From Streptomyces sp. PH10-H1 (GTDB lineage Bacteria > Actinomycetota > Actinomycetes > Streptomycetales > Streptomycetaceae): 64,000 nucleotides of DNA. Below the pieces are notes generated by a model. That model was not told the DNA's origin, did no database searches, and saw nothing but the letters and a program-made list of their open reading frames with translations. A program made the position numbers and the translations under genes. The stretch covers positions 1-64,000 of the forward strand of contig NZ_JASISZ010000045.1 of NCBI RefSeq assembly GCF_030063355.1, read 5' to 3'. Below, one piece after another: positions 1-9,014 of the stretch (position 1 is its first letter; the number at the start of each line of letters is the position of its first letter).

Positions 1-293
1 CATGAACTCCGCGCGCGCCGCCCTGCCCGGAAGGTGACCGCCGTGTCGCCATGTCCGCCGTCGTGCCGGCTGCGGATCCAGCTCGGGCTCCAGCTGCGGC
101 AGCAGCAGTTCGTAGCCTCTCGCCCGGACCCACCCACCCGGCCCGTCCACCGGACCACCCGGCCGCCCCAGCGGGCAACCGGTCACCATACCGCCCACTC
201 GTCCCTGGAATCCCAGGATTCGCCGGGACGTGATGTTTCAGCGACGCGTTCGCAGCGAACGCACTAACGTCCGGTGCCGCACCAGGAGGCACC
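1..293. other. Non-coding left edge and leader of the DUF4142 gene
   Basis: No convincing gene lies here. The short open frames on the plus strand lack a ribosome-binding site, Streptomyces-like third-position GC pattern and any recognisable product. A CAT at positions 1-3 could be the start codon of a leftward gene outside the window (GGAG three bases upstream), but nothing of that gene is visible. The right end carries the promoter and operator-like palindrome listed separately and the AGGAGG ribosome-binding site for the gene at 294. Confidence 0.5.
246..270 (+). promoter_or_regulatory. Palindrome and -10-like box upstream of the DUF4142 gene
   Basis: GCGTTCGC-A-GCGAACGC at 246-262 is a perfect 8+8 bp inverted repeat. 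It is followed by TAACGT at 265-270, a TANNNT-type -10 box. The gene starts at 294 behind AGGAGG. A palindrome touching the upstream edge of a -10 box is a typical place for a repressor. The binding protein is unknown. Confidence 0.4.
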
Positions 294-956
294 ATGCGAT
301 CCAGCCGTCACATCACGGGAACCGGCCTCGTCGTCGGAGCACTCGCCGTGACCCTCGCCGCGCTGCTCTTCCCCGTCATGTCGTCGCTCCGCGGCGGCGG
401 CACCGCCGGGTCCGGGAGCAGCGGGGCCGGCGGCAACGCCCCGACCGTCGCCACGCAGTACGGCCCGCTGTCCGCGCTCGACAGCGAGTTCGTCGACAAG
501 GTGCGGCTGGCCGGCCTGTGGGAGACACCGGCCGGCCAGCAGGCCCAGGAGCGCGGCACCACGCAGTCGGTCCGGCTCGCGGGCCAGCACCTCATCGCCG
601 GGCACACCGAGCTGGACCGGCAGGTCCGCTCCGTAGCCGCTCAGCTCGGCATTCCGCTGCCCAATCAGCCCAACGACCAGCAGCGGGAGTGGCTCGCCGA
701 ACTGTCGGCGGCCACCGGTCAGGACTACGACAGGAAATTCGCGAACATCCTGCGGCTCGCGCACGGCAGGGTCTTCGAGGTCGTCGCCCACATCCGCGCT
801 ACCACCCGCAATTCGCTGGTGCGGGAGCTGGCCAACCAGGCCAACGCGACCGTACTCGACCACATCACCGTCCTGGAGGAGACCGGACTCGTCGATTTCG
901 ACGCGATCGCCGCGGACGCCGCGGCGGGCACGTCGAGCCCGTCACCGAAGAAATGA
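294..956 (+). CDS. DUF4142 domain protein, membrane-anchored or secreted
   Basis: 220 aa. An N-terminal hydrophobic segment (about residues 10-28) with a basic start looks like a signal anchor. A low-complexity Gly/Ser-rich stretch follows, and residues from about 55 match the helical DUF4142 (ferritin-like four-helix) family, with a Leu-Ala-rich segment and repeated helix patterns toward the C-terminus. AGGAGG sits just upstream of the ATG. The stop lies 10 bases before the next gene, so the two probably form an operon of cell-surface proteins. DUF4142 proteins are common and abundant in actinomycete envelopes. The molecular role is not established, and no catalytic residue can be assigned here. 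Confidence 0.85.
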   Translation: MRSSRHITGTGLVVGALAVTLAALLFPVMSSLRGGGTAGSGSSGAGGNAPTVATQYGPLSALDSEFVDKVRLAGLWETPAGQQAQERGTTQSVRLAGQHLIAGHTELDRQVRSVAAQLGIPLPNQPNDQQREWLAELSAATGQDYDRKFANILRLAHGRVFEVVAHIRATTRNSLVRELANQANATVLDHITVLEETGLVDFDAIAADAAAGTSSPSPKK

Positions 957-966
957 GCGATCCCTC

Positions 967-2061
967 ATGCACGACCGACCACCCTTCCGTCCCTCGGGGC
1001 ACCGCCGCCGGCTGAGCGGCACCCGTCTCGTGCTCGTCGCGATACTGGCGCTGCTCGGCTCGGGCGGCGTCTTCGCCCTCGTCACCGGCCCCGCCTCGGC
1101 CCACCGCGCGCCGCCGACCGCCACCCCCTCCTTACCCGGCACGTCGTCCCCGGCCTCCACGTCATCCACTGCGACTCCCGGCCCGACAGGCATGCCCCCG
1201 GCCTCCCGAGCCGCCGCGGACTTCACCGACATCCGCTCGGTGCGGCCGAACGCCCCGCGGGTACGGGACCGGCGCGGCGCCTCCACCGGCACCTTCATCA
1301 CCCGCTGCGGCCGCAACACCAACGCCCACCGCAACCCCGACAACTTCATCGTCGCGCCCGGTGTCACCAACGGCGCGCACCACGTCCACGACTACGTCGG
1401 GAACCTCTCCACCGACGGCTTCTCCACCAATGAGTCGCTGGCGGCCGCGGGCACGACCTGCGCCCAGGGCGACAAGTCGGCGTACTTCTGGCCGGTGCTG
1501 CGGGTCCGTTCCCCGGACAACGCCGCCGACCCGGACCTCAACACCGGCACGATCCTCACCCCTACGTCGGTCTCTCTGCAGTTCCGCGGCAATCCGGCCG
1601 CCAAGGTGACCGCGATGCCGCCGTTCCTGCGGGTCATCACCGGTGATGCCAAGGCCCTGACCAACGGCACCGCCAACGCCCGCGCGCAGTGGACCTGCAC
1701 CGGTTTCGAGGACCGGATCCTCACCGACCGGTATCCGCTGTGCCCGGCCCGCAGCCAGGTGGTGCGCCTTCTCGACTTCCCCAGCTGCTGGAACGGCGTG
1801 AGCACCGACAGCGCCAACCACCGCACCCACATCGCCTTCCCCGGCGCCGACGGCCGATGCGCGCAAGGCCTCAAGGCCGTCCCGCAGCTCCGCATGCGGC
1901 TGACGTACCAGGTCCCCAAGGGACCGGTGTTCGCCGTCGACAGCTTCCCCGAGCAGCTGCACAAACCGGTCACCGACCATGCCGACTTCACGAACGTCAT
2001 GCCGGACGGGCTGATGAAGCAGGCTGTCACCTGCATCAACGCCGGCCGCCGCTGCGGCTGA
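967..2061 (+). CDS. DUF1996 secreted protein with a TTA codon
   Basis: 364 aa. Residues about 17-40 form a signal peptide or anchor after a basic N-terminus, followed by a Thr/Ser/Pro-rich spacer. The DUF1996 domain fills the rest and shows its His-rich signature (NGAHHVHDYVGN near residue 140) and paired cysteines. The family occurs in fungi and actinobacteria, usually secreted and often next to glycoside hydrolases. Its activity is not firmly established. Leu56 is encoded by TTA (1132-1134), the codon read by the bldA tRNA, so production may be tied to aerial growth. No strong ribosome-binding site is visible before the ATG, and the gene probably follows the DUF4142 gene in one transcript. 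Confidence 0.85.
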   Translation: MHDRPPFRPSGHRRRLSGTRLVLVAILALLGSGGVFALVTGPASAHRAPPTATPSLPGTSSPASTSSTATPGPTGMPPASRAAADFTDIRSVRPNAPRVRDRRGASTGTFITRCGRNTNAHRNPDNFIVAPGVTNGAHHVHDYVGNLSTDGFSTNESLAAAGTTCAQGDKSAYFWPVLRVRSPDNAADPDLNTGTILTPTSVSLQFRGNPAAKVTAMPPFLRVITGDAKALTNGTANARAQWTCTGFEDRILTDRYPLCPARSQVVRLLDFPSCWNGVSTDSANHRTHIAFPGADGRCAQGLKAVPQLRMRLTYQVPKGPVFAVDSFPEQLHKPVTDHADFTNVMPDGLMKQAVTCINAGRRCG

Positions 2062-2117
2062 CCGGCACGGTCCGGGGCCGGCCGTCCGCTCCGCCAATCC
2101 GCGGAATTCCCGGCGGA

Positions 2118-2330
2118 GTGTCACTACCGCGGGGCGCCATCGCCCTCACCCTGCTGATGGCCGGCGCCGCCGTGGTCCTCTCCGCGGGTGAGCAGGCCGA
2201 AGGGGGCAGGGCGCCGGCCTGGTTCACCCTGCCGCTGCTGCTGACCACCGGCTGCTGGATCCCGCGCAGCGGGCGGCGCTCAGCTGAGGCCGGCTGTCGC
2301 CCGACCGGAGCCGACAAGAGTGGTCGGTGA
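2118..2330 (+). CDS. Small two-helix membrane protein (hypothetical)
   Basis: 70 aa from a GTG start. Two hydrophobic segments (about residues 6-20 and 35-47) are separated by a short charged loop and followed by a basic, Arg-rich tail. It follows the DUF1996 gene by 56 bases on the same strand. The ribosome-binding site (GGCGGA) is poorly placed. I do not recognise a family. The evidence is only the membrane-like pattern and the codon frame, so this could be a chance open frame. Confidence 0.35.
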   Translation: MSLPRGAIALTLLMAGAAVVLSAGEQAEGGRAPAWFTLPLLLTTGCWIPRSGRRSAEAGCRPTGADKSGR

Positions 2331-2413
2331 CGACACCGGCCGCTTGTCCTTTACTTCATCAAGTACCGGCCCAAGGATCCCTTTTGTCGTGCCCTGACAG
2401 GAGAGGACCATTT

Positions 2414-3985
2414 GTGCGATCGATCGCGCTGTACGGCGTCGCAGGAACCCTGGCGCTGAGCGCCCTGACCTTCGCTCCCCCTGGCTCTGCGGCCGAAGGG
2501 CCACCGCATGGCGACCGGCAGGCCGAGGCGCGCGGCACTGCCATCGCCGCCCAGCGCGCCGAAGCGGCCGGAGTGAGATTCGGCCGGTGTGCGGCCGCGA
2601 CCCGGCTGCCCGCCCCGGTCCGGTGCGGCACCGTGTCCGTACCGCTGGACTACGCCCGGCCCGACGGCGAGCTGCTGACTCTGACGATCAGCAGGGTCGC
2701 CGCCACCGGACCGGCCGGGGAACGCCAGGGTGCGCTGGTCTACAACCCCGGCGGGCCGGGCGGCTCGGGGTTGTACTTCCCCCTGCTCAGCGTCGTCAAG
2801 GCCAAGGCGTACGCCAACGCCGCCCGCGCCTATGACTTCGTGGGCTTCGACCCGCGCGGGGTGGGCCGTTCCGCGCCCATCTCGTGCGAGGCGCCCGCCG
2901 AGTTCATCAAGGCTCCCACCCGCGATCCGCAGCCCACGAGCGGCCTCGACAAGCAGGACAGGATCGCCACGGCGAAGGCGTACGCTCAGGGCTGCGCGAG
3001 CCGATCCGGGCATCTGCTGCCCTATCTCACCACGCTCAACAGCGCCCGTGACCTGGATGTCATCCGCGCCGCGCTCGGCGAGCGGAAGCTCAGCTACTTC
3101 GGCGCCTCCTACGGCACCTACCTCGGCGCGGTGTACGCGACGCTCTTCCCGAGCCATGTGCGCCGCATGGTGTTCGACAGCGTCGTCAACCCCGACCGGA
3201 GCCAGATCTGGTACCGCGCCAACCTGGAGCAGTCCGCCGCCTTCGAGATCCGCTGGGCCGACTGGCGCGACTGGGTGGCCCGGCACGACGCCGCGTACCA
3301 CCTCGGGCACACCGCGGAGCAGGTGCGGGACGCCTACGAATCGGTGCGTGCCGCGCTGGCGGCGAAGCCTGCGGGCGGTGTGGTCGGCCCGGGCGAACTG
3401 CAGAGCGCCTACCTCGGCGCGGGGTACTACGACGGCACTTGGCAAGGGCTGGCCGCCGCGCTGTCCGCGTACGTCCACGGCGACCCCCGGCCGCTGATCG
3501 CCCGGGCCGCCCCCGACCCCGCGGGGGCCACCGGGAGCGAGAACGGCAACGCCGTCTACACGGCCGTCGAATGCGCCGACGCGCCCTGGCCGCGCGACTG
3601 GTTCACCTGGGACCGCGACAACACCGCGCTCGCCCGCACCGCGCCCTTCGAGACGTGGGACAACGCCTGGATGAACCTGCCGTGCGCCTTCTGGCCCGCC
3701 CCGCACCGGCAGCCCCTCGAGGTGGCCACGTACGGCCATGAGCTGCCGCCGGTGCTGCTCGTCTCGGCCGAACGGGACGCCGCCACCCCGCACGCCGGTG
3801 CCGTCGAGCTCCAGCGCCGGCTGCCCGGTTCCGTGCTCGTCACCGAGCGGGGCTCCGGTTCGCACGGCGTCGTGTACGGCCCCAACGCCTGCGTCAACGA
3901 CCGCGTCGACGCGTATCTCCTGCGCGGCGAGACAGGAGCGGACCGCACGCAGACGTGCGGTCCGCATCCCGAGCCGAAGCCGTAG
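2414..3985 (+). CDS. Secreted alpha/beta hydrolase, tripeptidyl aminopeptidase family
   Basis: 523 aa. The GTG at 2414 is chosen because AGGAGAGGA ends six bases upstream and the product then opens with a clear signal peptide (about residues 1-26, Ala-X-Ala cleavage). The fold is that of Streptomyces Tap/SlpD/SlpE serine exopeptidases. The oxyanion region NPGGPGGSG is near residue 115, nucleophile Ser232 lies in GASYGTYLG, Asp456 in SAERDA and His484 in GSGSHGV. The length fits the family (about 500-540 aa). It probably removes tripeptides from extracellular peptides. It converges with hemQ, and the 3' end carries a GC-rich hairpin. The exact peptide preference cannot be read from sequence. 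Confidence 0.88.
   Translation: MRSIALYGVAGTLALSALTFAPPGSAAEGPPHGDRQAEARGTAIAAQRAEAAGVRFGRCAAATRLPAPVRCGTVSVPLDYARPDGELLTLTISRVAATGPAGERQGALVYNPGGPGGSGLYFPLLSVVKAKAYANAARAYDFVGFDPRGVGRSAPISCEAPAEFIKAPTRDPQPTSGLDKQDRIATAKAYAQGCASRSGHLLPYLTTLNSARDLDVIRAALGERKLSYFGASYGTYLGAVYATLFPSHVRRMVFDSVVNPDRSQIWYRANLEQSAAFEIRWADWRDWVARHDAAYHLGHTAEQVRDAYESVRAALAAKPAGGVVGPGELQSAYLGAGYYDGTWQGLAAALSAYVHGDPRPLIARAAPDPAGATGSENGNAVYTAVECADAPWPRDWFTWDRDNTALARTAPFETWDNAWMNLPCAFWPAPHRQPLEVATYGHELPPVLLVSAERDAATPHAGAVELQRRLPGSVLVTERGSGSHGVVYGPNACVNDRVDAYLLRGETGADRTQTCGPHPEPKP
3938..3965. terminator. GC-rich hairpin at the convergent ends of the peptidase gene and hemQ
   Basis: GCGGACCGCACG (3938-3949) and CGTGCGGTCCGC (3954-3965) form a perfect 12-bp stem with a four-base loop. 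It lies just inside the end of the peptidase gene, 48 bases beyond the stop of hemQ on the other strand. No T-run follows, as is usual in Streptomyces. It could end transcription from both sides. Confidence 0.55.
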
Positions 3986-4012
3986 CCCAGGCCCGGGGAT
4001 TTCCGCGGACGG

Positions 4013-4738
4013 TCAGACGAGCCCGGCCACCAGCTCGCCGATCTCCTTGCGCCGCCCGGTGTAGAACGGCACTTCCTCGCGTACGTGCATCCGTGCCTCG
4101 GACGCGCGGAGGTGCCGCATCAGGTCGACGATCCGGTGCAGCTCGTCCGCCTCGAAGGCGAGGATCCACTCGTAGTCGCCGAGGGTGAAGGCCGGGACGG
4201 TGTTGGCCCGCACGTCGGGGAAGCCGCGCGCCATCTTGCCGTGGTCGGCGAGCATCCGGCGGCGGTCCTCGTCGGGCAGCAGGTACCAGTCGTAGGAGCG
4301 GACAAAGGGGTAGACGCTCACGTATTTGCGTACGGTCTCGTCGGCGATGAACGCCGGGACGTGCGACTTGTTGAACTCCGCGGGGCGGTGCAGCGCCATG
4401 TTCGACCAGACGGGGACCATCGCGCGGCCGAGCTGGGTGCGGCGGAAGAGGTTGTATGCCTCCTGCAGCGCGTCCGAGGTCTCCGCGTGCCACCAGATCA
4501 TGAGATCGGCGTCCGCCCGCAGCCCCGACACGTCGTAGGTGCCACGCACCGTGACGTCCTTGGCGGCGAGCTGCGCGAACAGCTCCTCCACCTCGTCCGC
4601 GTAGCCGGAGCGGTCCTCGGGCAGCGCGTCACGCAGCCGGAAGACGGACCAGAGCGTGTAGCGGATGACCTCATTGAGGTCCTTCGCCTTCTTGCCGGCG
4701 TTCGGGGCCTTGTCGGGAGCAGCAGTCGAGTCAGTCAT
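4013..4738 (-). CDS. hemQ: Coproheme decarboxylase / haem synthase HemQ (ChdC)
   Basis: 241 aa, chlorite-dismutase fold. In Gram-positive bacteria this family decarboxylates coproheme III to haem b with H2O2, the last step of the coproporphyrin-dependent route. Family marks include the N-terminal [12 protein letters not shown] strand, the conserved segment [14 protein letters not shown] that bears the haem-binding region, and [15 protein letters not shown] with the conserved tyrosine. It is the last gene of a leftward hemE-hemY-hemQ operon and starts four bases after the hemY stop. A true chlorite dismutase is unlikely given the haem operon. The ferrochelatase gene (hemH/cpfC) is not in the window. 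Confidence 0.93.
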   Translation of the reverse strand: MTDSTAAPDKAPNAGKKAKDLNEVIRYTLWSVFRLRDALPEDRSGYADEVEELFAQLAAKDVTVRGTYDVSGLRADADLMIWWHAETSDALQEAYNLFRRTQLGRAMVPVWSNMALHRPAEFNKSHVPAFIADETVRKYVSVYPFVRSYDWYLLPDEDRRRMLADHGKMARGFPDVRANTVPAFTLGDYEWILAFEADELHRIVDLMRHLRASEARMHVREEVPFYTGRRKEIGELVAGLV

Positions 4739-4742
4739 GCCG

Positions 4743-6197
4743 TCATTCTCCCGCGTCCCGCGCGGTGCCCGCAGCCAGGGTCGCAGCCAGGGTCGCGGCC
4801 AGCGAGGTCAGCACCTCGTCGGCCGCCTTGCGGGCGCTGGCGATGCAGGCCGGAATCCCCACCCCGTCGTACACCGCGCCGCAGACCGCGAGTCCCGGCA
4901 GCTTGCCGACCTGCTCGCGGATCCTGGCGACGCGCCCGACGTGCCCGACCGGGTACTGCGGCAGCCCGCCGTCCCAGCGGGTGACGCGGGCCGAGACGGG
5001 CGCCGCCGACAGCCCGATGGCGTCGCCGAGGTCGCGCCGCGACAGCCGGACGAGGTCGGTGTCGTCCCAGGCCAGGTCCGCTTCGTCGCCGTGCCGTCCG
5101 ACCGAGGTGCGCAGCACGAAGGTGTCGGGCCCCGCCTCGTCGATCCAGCCCCACTTGTGGGTGGAGAAGGTGGACGCCTTGATCGTCCTGCCGTCGACGG
5201 GCGGCACCAGGAAGCCGGTGCCCTTCGGCATGCGCAGCACATCGCGCCGCCGGAACGCCATCGTGACCAGCGCCATGCTCGCGTACTCCACCGCCGACAG
5301 TTCGGCGGCGGCGACGGGCGACTCGGCAGCCAGCAGCCGGGCGGCGGCCGGGGCGGGCGCGGCGATGAGGACGGCGTCCGCGTCGAGTACCCGGTCGCCC
5401 ACGGTGACCTGCCAGCCGTGCGCGGTCCGCCGCAGGTCCCTTGCCGGGGCGTCGGTCTCGATCGTCACACCGGCGGCCCGGCATGCCTCGGCGACGGCGA
5501 CCGGCAGCTGTCCGACGCCGCCGCGGATCCCCATGAAGACCGGTCCGTCCTGGCCGGCCGCCGCCGCGCGCCGCTGGACGCCGCGTACGGCCTCGATGAG
5601 GGAACGCCGCGAGCGGGCGGCCTCGAAGAGCTGCGGCATCGCCGCGCGCAGCGAGATCCGGTACGCGTTGCCCGCATACACACCGCCGAGCAACGGCTCG
5701 ACCAGCCGGTCGACGACCTCGTGCCCGAGCCGCGCGGCGACGAACTCGCCCAGGGCCACGTCCTCGCCGACCTTCGTCCGCGGCAGTACGTGATCGAGCG
5801 GCAGCCGGGCCAGGCCGGCGGGCGACAGCAGGCCGGAGGCCGCGAGGGGACCCAGATCGCCGGGGACTCCCATGACATGACCCTGCGGCATGGCCCGCAG
5901 CCGGCCGCGGGTCCACAGGGCGGCGCCCGACACGGCCGGCGGTTCCAGCCGGTCGCCGAGCCCGACCTCACGGGCGAGGGCGACCGCCTCCGGCCGGCGC
6001 GCGAGCATCGACTCGGCCCCGAGGTCGACGGGCACCCCGGCGATCTCGTCCGCGTACAGCTTCCCGCCGAGCCGACCCGAGGCTTCGAGCACCGTGACCC
6101 GCGCACCGCCCCCGGCCAGGAAGTGGGCAGCGGCGAGTCCGGAGACCCCGCCGCCGACGACGATCACATGTCCTGTGCCGCAGTGTGTGTCGGTCAT
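4743..6197 (-). CDS. hemY: Coproporphyrinogen/protoporphyrinogen oxidase HemY (CgoX)
   Basis: 484 aa. The ATG at 6197 follows GGAGGG. The FAD-binding motif [17 protein letters not shown] is at residues about 14-30 and the product is full length for the HemY family. It oxidises coproporphyrinogen III to coproporphyrin III using FAD and O2, the accepted activity of actinobacterial HemY. Open frame extends upstream of 6197, but that part overlaps the 3' end of hemE and has no start signal. It sits between hemE and hemQ on one transcript, almost touching hemQ. Confidence 0.93.
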   Translation of the reverse strand: MTDTHCGTGHVIVVGGGVSGLAAAHFLAGGGARVTVLEASGRLGGKLYADEIAGVPVDLGAESMLARRPEAVALAREVGLGDRLEPPAVSGAALWTRGRLRAMPQGHVMGVPGDLGPLAASGLLSPAGLARLPLDHVLPRTKVGEDVALGEFVAARLGHEVVDRLVEPLLGGVYAGNAYRISLRAAMPQLFEAARSRRSLIEAVRGVQRRAAAAGQDGPVFMGIRGGVGQLPVAVAEACRAAGVTIETDAPARDLRRTAHGWQVTVGDRVLDADAVLIAAPAPAAARLLAAESPVAAAELSAVEYASMALVTMAFRRRDVLRMPKGTGFLVPPVDGRTIKASTFSTHKWGWIDEAGPDTFVLRTSVGRHGDEADLAWDDTDLVRLSRRDLGDAIGLSAAPVSARVTRWDGGLPQYPVGHVGRVARIREQVGKLPGLAVCGAVYDGVGIPACIASARKAADEVLTSLAATLAATLAAGTARDAGE

Positions 6198-6276
6198 GCC
6201 CTCCACTGTCCCACGACCGCACGCGCCGGCATGCGCCCAGTGACGTGGGATCGACACCGGGGAGTGAGCGGACCGG

Positions 6277-7320
6277 TCAGACTTCGGTGGTGCGGTGGAC
6301 GAAGTCCACGAGGCGGCTGAGGGCGTCGGGGTCGGTGCTGGGCAGCACGCCGTGGCCGAGGTTGAAGATGTGGCCGGGCAGATCGGTCGCCGAGTACAGC
6401 ACCTCGCGGGTCTTCGTCTCGACGGCGGCCGTCGGGGCGAAGAGCACCGCCGGGTCGAGGTTCCCCTGGAGCGCCTTGTGGGGTCCGACCCGGCGCGCGG
6501 CCTCGTCGAGCGGGACGCGCCAGTCGACGCCGACGACGTCCGCACCGGCCTCGCCCATCAGCCCGAGGAGCTCACCGGTGCCGACACCGAAGTGGATGCG
6601 CGGCACGCCGTAGCCGGCGACCGCGTCGAAGACCTTCACCGAGGACGGCATGACATAGCGCCGGTAGTCCTCGGGGGAGAGCGCCCCGACCCAGGAGTCG
6701 AAGAGCTGGACGGCGCTCGCGCCGGCCTCGATCTGCACCTTGAGGAAGGCCGCGGTGATGTCCGCGAGCCGGTCGAGGAGGTCGCGCCACAGCTCGGGCT
6801 CGCCGTACATCAGCGCCTTGGTGCGCTCGTGGTTGCGGGACGGGCCGCCCTCGACGAGGTAGCTGGCGAGAGTGAAGGGCGCGCCCGCGAAGCCGATGAG
6901 CGGGGTCTCGCCCAGCTCGCCGGTCAGCATGCCGATGGCCTCGGTCACGTACTTCACGTCGTCCGGCTCCAGCGTCCGCAGCCGGCCGAGGTCGGCGCGG
7001 GTCCGGATCGGCTGCTCGACGACCGGACCGACGCCGGGCTTGATGTCGAGGTCGAGGCCGATCGCCTTGAGCGGTACGACGATGTCGCTGAAGTAGATGG
7101 CCGCGTCGACCTTGTGGCGGCGCACCGGCTGCAGCGTGATCTCGGTGACCATGTCGGGCCGCATGCACGACTCCAGCATGGCGGTGCCCTCGCGCAGCTT
7201 GAGGTACTCGGGCAGCGATCGGCCGGCCTGCCGCATGAACCACACCGGGGTGTGCGGCACGGACTGACGCCGGCAGGCGCGGATGAACGGGGAAGCAGCG
7301 GTCTGCTGGTGCGCACTCAC
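6277..7320 (-). CDS. hemE: Uroporphyrinogen decarboxylase
   Basis: 347 aa. It removes four acetate carboxyls from uroporphyrinogen III to give coproporphyrinogen III. The N-terminal signature [15 protein letters not shown] and the second signature [17 protein letters not shown] are intact. The GTG start at 7320 places this signature at the usual distance from the N-terminus; the ribosome-binding site (AAGG) is weak. It is first in the leftward haem operon and divergent from the DUF3000 gene, 90 bases away. Confidence 0.94.
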   Translation of the reverse strand: MSAHQQTAASPFIRACRRQSVPHTPVWFMRQAGRSLPEYLKLREGTAMLESCMRPDMVTEITLQPVRRHKVDAAIYFSDIVVPLKAIGLDLDIKPGVGPVVEQPIRTRADLGRLRTLEPDDVKYVTEAIGMLTGELGETPLIGFAGAPFTLASYLVEGGPSRNHERTKALMYGEPELWRDLLDRLADITAAFLKVQIEAGASAVQLFDSWVGALSPEDYRRYVMPSSVKVFDAVAGYGVPRIHFGVGTGELLGLMGEAGADVVGVDWRVPLDEAARRVGPHKALQGNLDPAVLFAPTAAVETKTREVLYSATDLPGHIFNLGHGVLPSTDPDALSRLVDFVHRTTEV

Positions 7321-7397
7321 GCCTTGAATCTTCGCACGCGCCGGGATGCGTCCCGCGCGCACGGGTGTTGCTCCACCCGTGGAGGCCGCGGGCGCCC

Positions 7398-7403
7398 TAG
7401 TCT
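7398..7403 (+). promoter_or_regulatory. -10 box of a leaderless promoter (DUF3000 gene)
   Basis: TAGTCT ends seven bases before the ATG at 7411, and no ribosome-binding site is present. In Streptomyces a TANNNT box six or seven bases before the start codon is the mark of leaderless transcripts, in which the start codon is the first transcribed base. No clear -35 box is seen. Confidence 0.6.
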
Positions 7404-7410
7404 TCCGGGC

Positions 7411-8040
7411 ATGGCAGCGGTTCACGGGCACCTTGCGGACGGGGACGGCGCCCCTCTCCCCTTCCAGCGCGCGGTCGACGCGTTGAGTTCCGCGCGGGTA
7501 CGTCCCGAAGTGGAGATCGATACGACGACACCGCCCAAGCGACTCGCGTCGTACGCGTACGCGCTGGAGGCGACGGTCGTGGTGGACGGCGACGAGCTGG
7601 CCGACGGCCGGCTCATCCTGTTACACGAGCCGGCCGGCCATGAGGCGTGGAACGGTACGTTCCGGCTGGTCACGCTGGTGCGCGCCGATCTGGAACCGGA
7701 GATGGCGACGGACCCGCTGCTGCCCGAGGTGAGCTGGTCCTGGCTGACCGGCGCCCTGGAGGCGCGGAGCGCCGGGTACACGGAACCGAGTGGAACGGTG
7801 TCGCGCAGTTCCTCGCACTTCTTCGGCGGGATCGCGGAGCGCCCCGATTCGACGGCGATCGAGATCCGGGCGTCCTGGACGCCGAGCGAGGGTACCGGCG
7901 GCGTTCCCGATGTCGCCGCGCACCTGGCGGCCTGGTGCGATCTGCTCTGCTCGTGCGCGGGACTCCCGCCGGCCGAGGGGCACGAGCCGCCGGACCGCCC
8001 CGGGGGCGGCGTCGTCCCGATGCCCAAGCGCCGCGGCTGA
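7411..8040 (+). CDS. DUF3000 family protein with a TTA codon
   Basis: 209 aa, cytoplasmic, matching the actinobacterial DUF3000 family along its length, which is found beside whiI and hemE in other streptomycetes. No catalytic motif is recognisable. The central part is predicted alpha/beta, and the Pro/Gly-rich C-terminal tail is probably disordered. Codon 71 (7621-7623) is TTA, in the pair Leu-Leu before [11 protein letters not shown]. Translation may therefore depend on the bldA tRNA, which fits its position next to the sporulation gene whiI. The promoter looks leaderless. Confidence 0.85.
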   Translation: MAAVHGHLADGDGAPLPFQRAVDALSSARVRPEVEIDTTTPPKRLASYAYALEATVVVDGDELADGRLILLHEPAGHEAWNGTFRLVTLVRADLEPEMATDPLLPEVSWSWLTGALEARSAGYTEPSGTVSRSSSHFFGGIAERPDSTAIEIRASWTPSEGTGGVPDVAAHLAAWCDLLCSCAGLPPAEGHEPPDRPGGGVVPMPKRRG

Positions 8041-8174
8041 CCGTTCACCTCTCCAGCTCACCTCTGCAGCGTGCCGCCGCGTGGCGGCCGCTCGGTGTCC
8101 GCGTGTCCGCCCGCGTGCTGACGGCATGGCAGGTGCCAGTGATCTTGTTCGATCGGGCGTCCGATTTGCCGGAA

Positions 8175-8188
8175 TTGTTACTCAACAA
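8175..8188. promoter_or_regulatory. Inverted repeat upstream of whiI
   Basis: TTGTT-ACTC-AACAA is a perfect 5+5 bp inverted repeat in an AT-rich patch 16 bases upstream of the sigma-WhiG-type -35 box. That is a good site for an activator or repressor of whiI. The binding protein is not known from the sequence. Confidence 0.35.
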
Positions 8189-8203
8189 ATCATGATCTTT
8201 CCC

Positions 8204-8231
8204 TAAAGGCCGGGGCAATTGCTGCCGAAGG
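8204..8231 (+). promoter_or_regulatory. Sigma-WhiG-type promoter of whiI
   Basis: TAAA (8204-8207), 16 bases, then GCCGAAGG (8224-8231). The consensus recognised by the flagellar-type sigma factor WhiG is TAAA-N15/16-GCCGATAA, and whiI is a known direct WhiG target in S. coelicolor. The match is four of four at -35 and six of eight at -10. The ribosome-binding site AGGAGG follows at 8266-8271. Confidence 0.75.
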
Positions 8232-8274
8232 AGACTGTGACCCTCTCAGTCCCCCCTTTGCCACAGGAGGCCCG

Positions 8275-8940
8275 GTGTCAGTTCTTCTCGAGCAGCCCAC
8301 GAGCCTGGTCGCCTACCGTCCGAACAAGCCGACGGCCATGGTCGTCGTCGCCGACCCCCGCGTACGATCCACCGTAACCCGGCACCTGTGGGCGCTCGGA
8401 GTGCGCGATGTGATCGAAGCCTCGTCGATCGCCGAGGCCCGCCCCCGGGTCAGCAGCCCCCGGGACATCTGCGTAGCCGATGTCCACCTCCCCGACGGTT
8501 CCGGCCTCACCCTGCTTGCCGAGACCCGCGCGGCCGGCTGGCCGAACGGCCTCGCACTCTCCGCCGCCGACGACATCGGCGCAGTCCGCAACGCACTCGC
8601 GGGCGGCGTCAAGGGATACGTCGTCACCGGCACCCGCAACAACCTCGGCGGTATGCCGGGCCGTCCCGGCGCCGCGCCGGTCGGCTCCGCCGGCGCCCGT
8701 ATGCAGCGCCGCCCGCCCGGCACGCCCGGCCACCCCGGCGGCTACCGCGAGCTCTCCGGCCGCGAGGTCGAGGTGCTCCGGCTGGTCGCGGAAGGCCAGT
8801 CCAACAAAGCGATCGGCGTCTCGATGGGCCTGTCCGCGCTCACCGTGAAGAGCCACCTGGCACGTATCGCCCGCAAGCTCGGCACCGGCGACCGGGCCGG
8901 AATGGTCGCCGTCGCCCTGCGTACGGGCATCATCCACTAG
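8275..8940 (+). CDS. whiI: WhiI, atypical response regulator of sporulation
   Basis: 221 aa from GTG behind AGGAGG. Residues about 20-120 form a receiver domain and about 157-215 a LuxR/NarL helix-turn-helix (ELSGREVEVLRLVAEGQSNKAI). The phospho-acceptor aspartate (Asp69) and the switch lysine (Lys113) are present, but the usual acidic pair near the N-terminus is reduced to Ala26-Asp27. That degenerate pocket is characteristic of WhiI, which is not thought to be a conventional phosphorylation switch. In Streptomyces, WhiI works with BldM as a heterodimer to activate late sporulation genes. No histidine kinase gene is nearby. Identification rests on domain structure, the WhiG-type promoter and the flanking genes. 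Confidence 0.88.
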   Translation: MSVLLEQPTSLVAYRPNKPTAMVVVADPRVRSTVTRHLWALGVRDVIEASSIAEARPRVSSPRDICVADVHLPDGSGLTLLAETRAAGWPNGLALSAADDIGAVRNALAGGVKGYVVTGTRNNLGGMPGRPGAAPVGSAGARMQRRPPGTPGHPGGYRELSGREVEVLRLVAEGQSNKAIGVSMGLSALTVKSHLARIARKLGTGDRAGMVAVALRTGIIH

Positions 8941-8967
8941 CGCTCCGGCACCCTCTCGCAACCGCAG

Positions 8968-8999
8968 CGCCCGTCGACGGAACGTTCCGTCGACGGGCG
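8968..8999. terminator. Terminator-like perfect palindrome after whiI
   Basis: A 32-bp perfect palindrome centred between 8983 and 8984, with half-sequence CGCCCGTCGACGGAAC, begins 28 bases after the whiI stop. It would fold into a long GC-rich stem and is placed to end whiI transcription before the leaderless promoter of the RNase D gene. Confidence 0.75.
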
Positions 9000-9014
9000 T
9001 TCGCCATACACCGA

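Noticed and set aside
34-267. Short open frames at the left edge
   Set aside because: Pro/Arg-rich products, no ribosome-binding site and no family; judged as chance frames in GC-rich DNA.
2351-3967. Long open frame (about 538 codons) antisense to the tripeptidyl-aminopeptidase-like gene
   Set aside because: GC-rich DNA leaves long antisense frames open. The plus-strand frame has the catalytic triad, signal peptide and ribosome-binding site, while the antisense product has no recognisable domain.
4013-4738. Chlorite dismutase as the function of the HemQ-family protein
   Set aside because: It is in an operon with hemE and hemY and is the Gram-positive HemQ type; no perchlorate-reduction genes are near.
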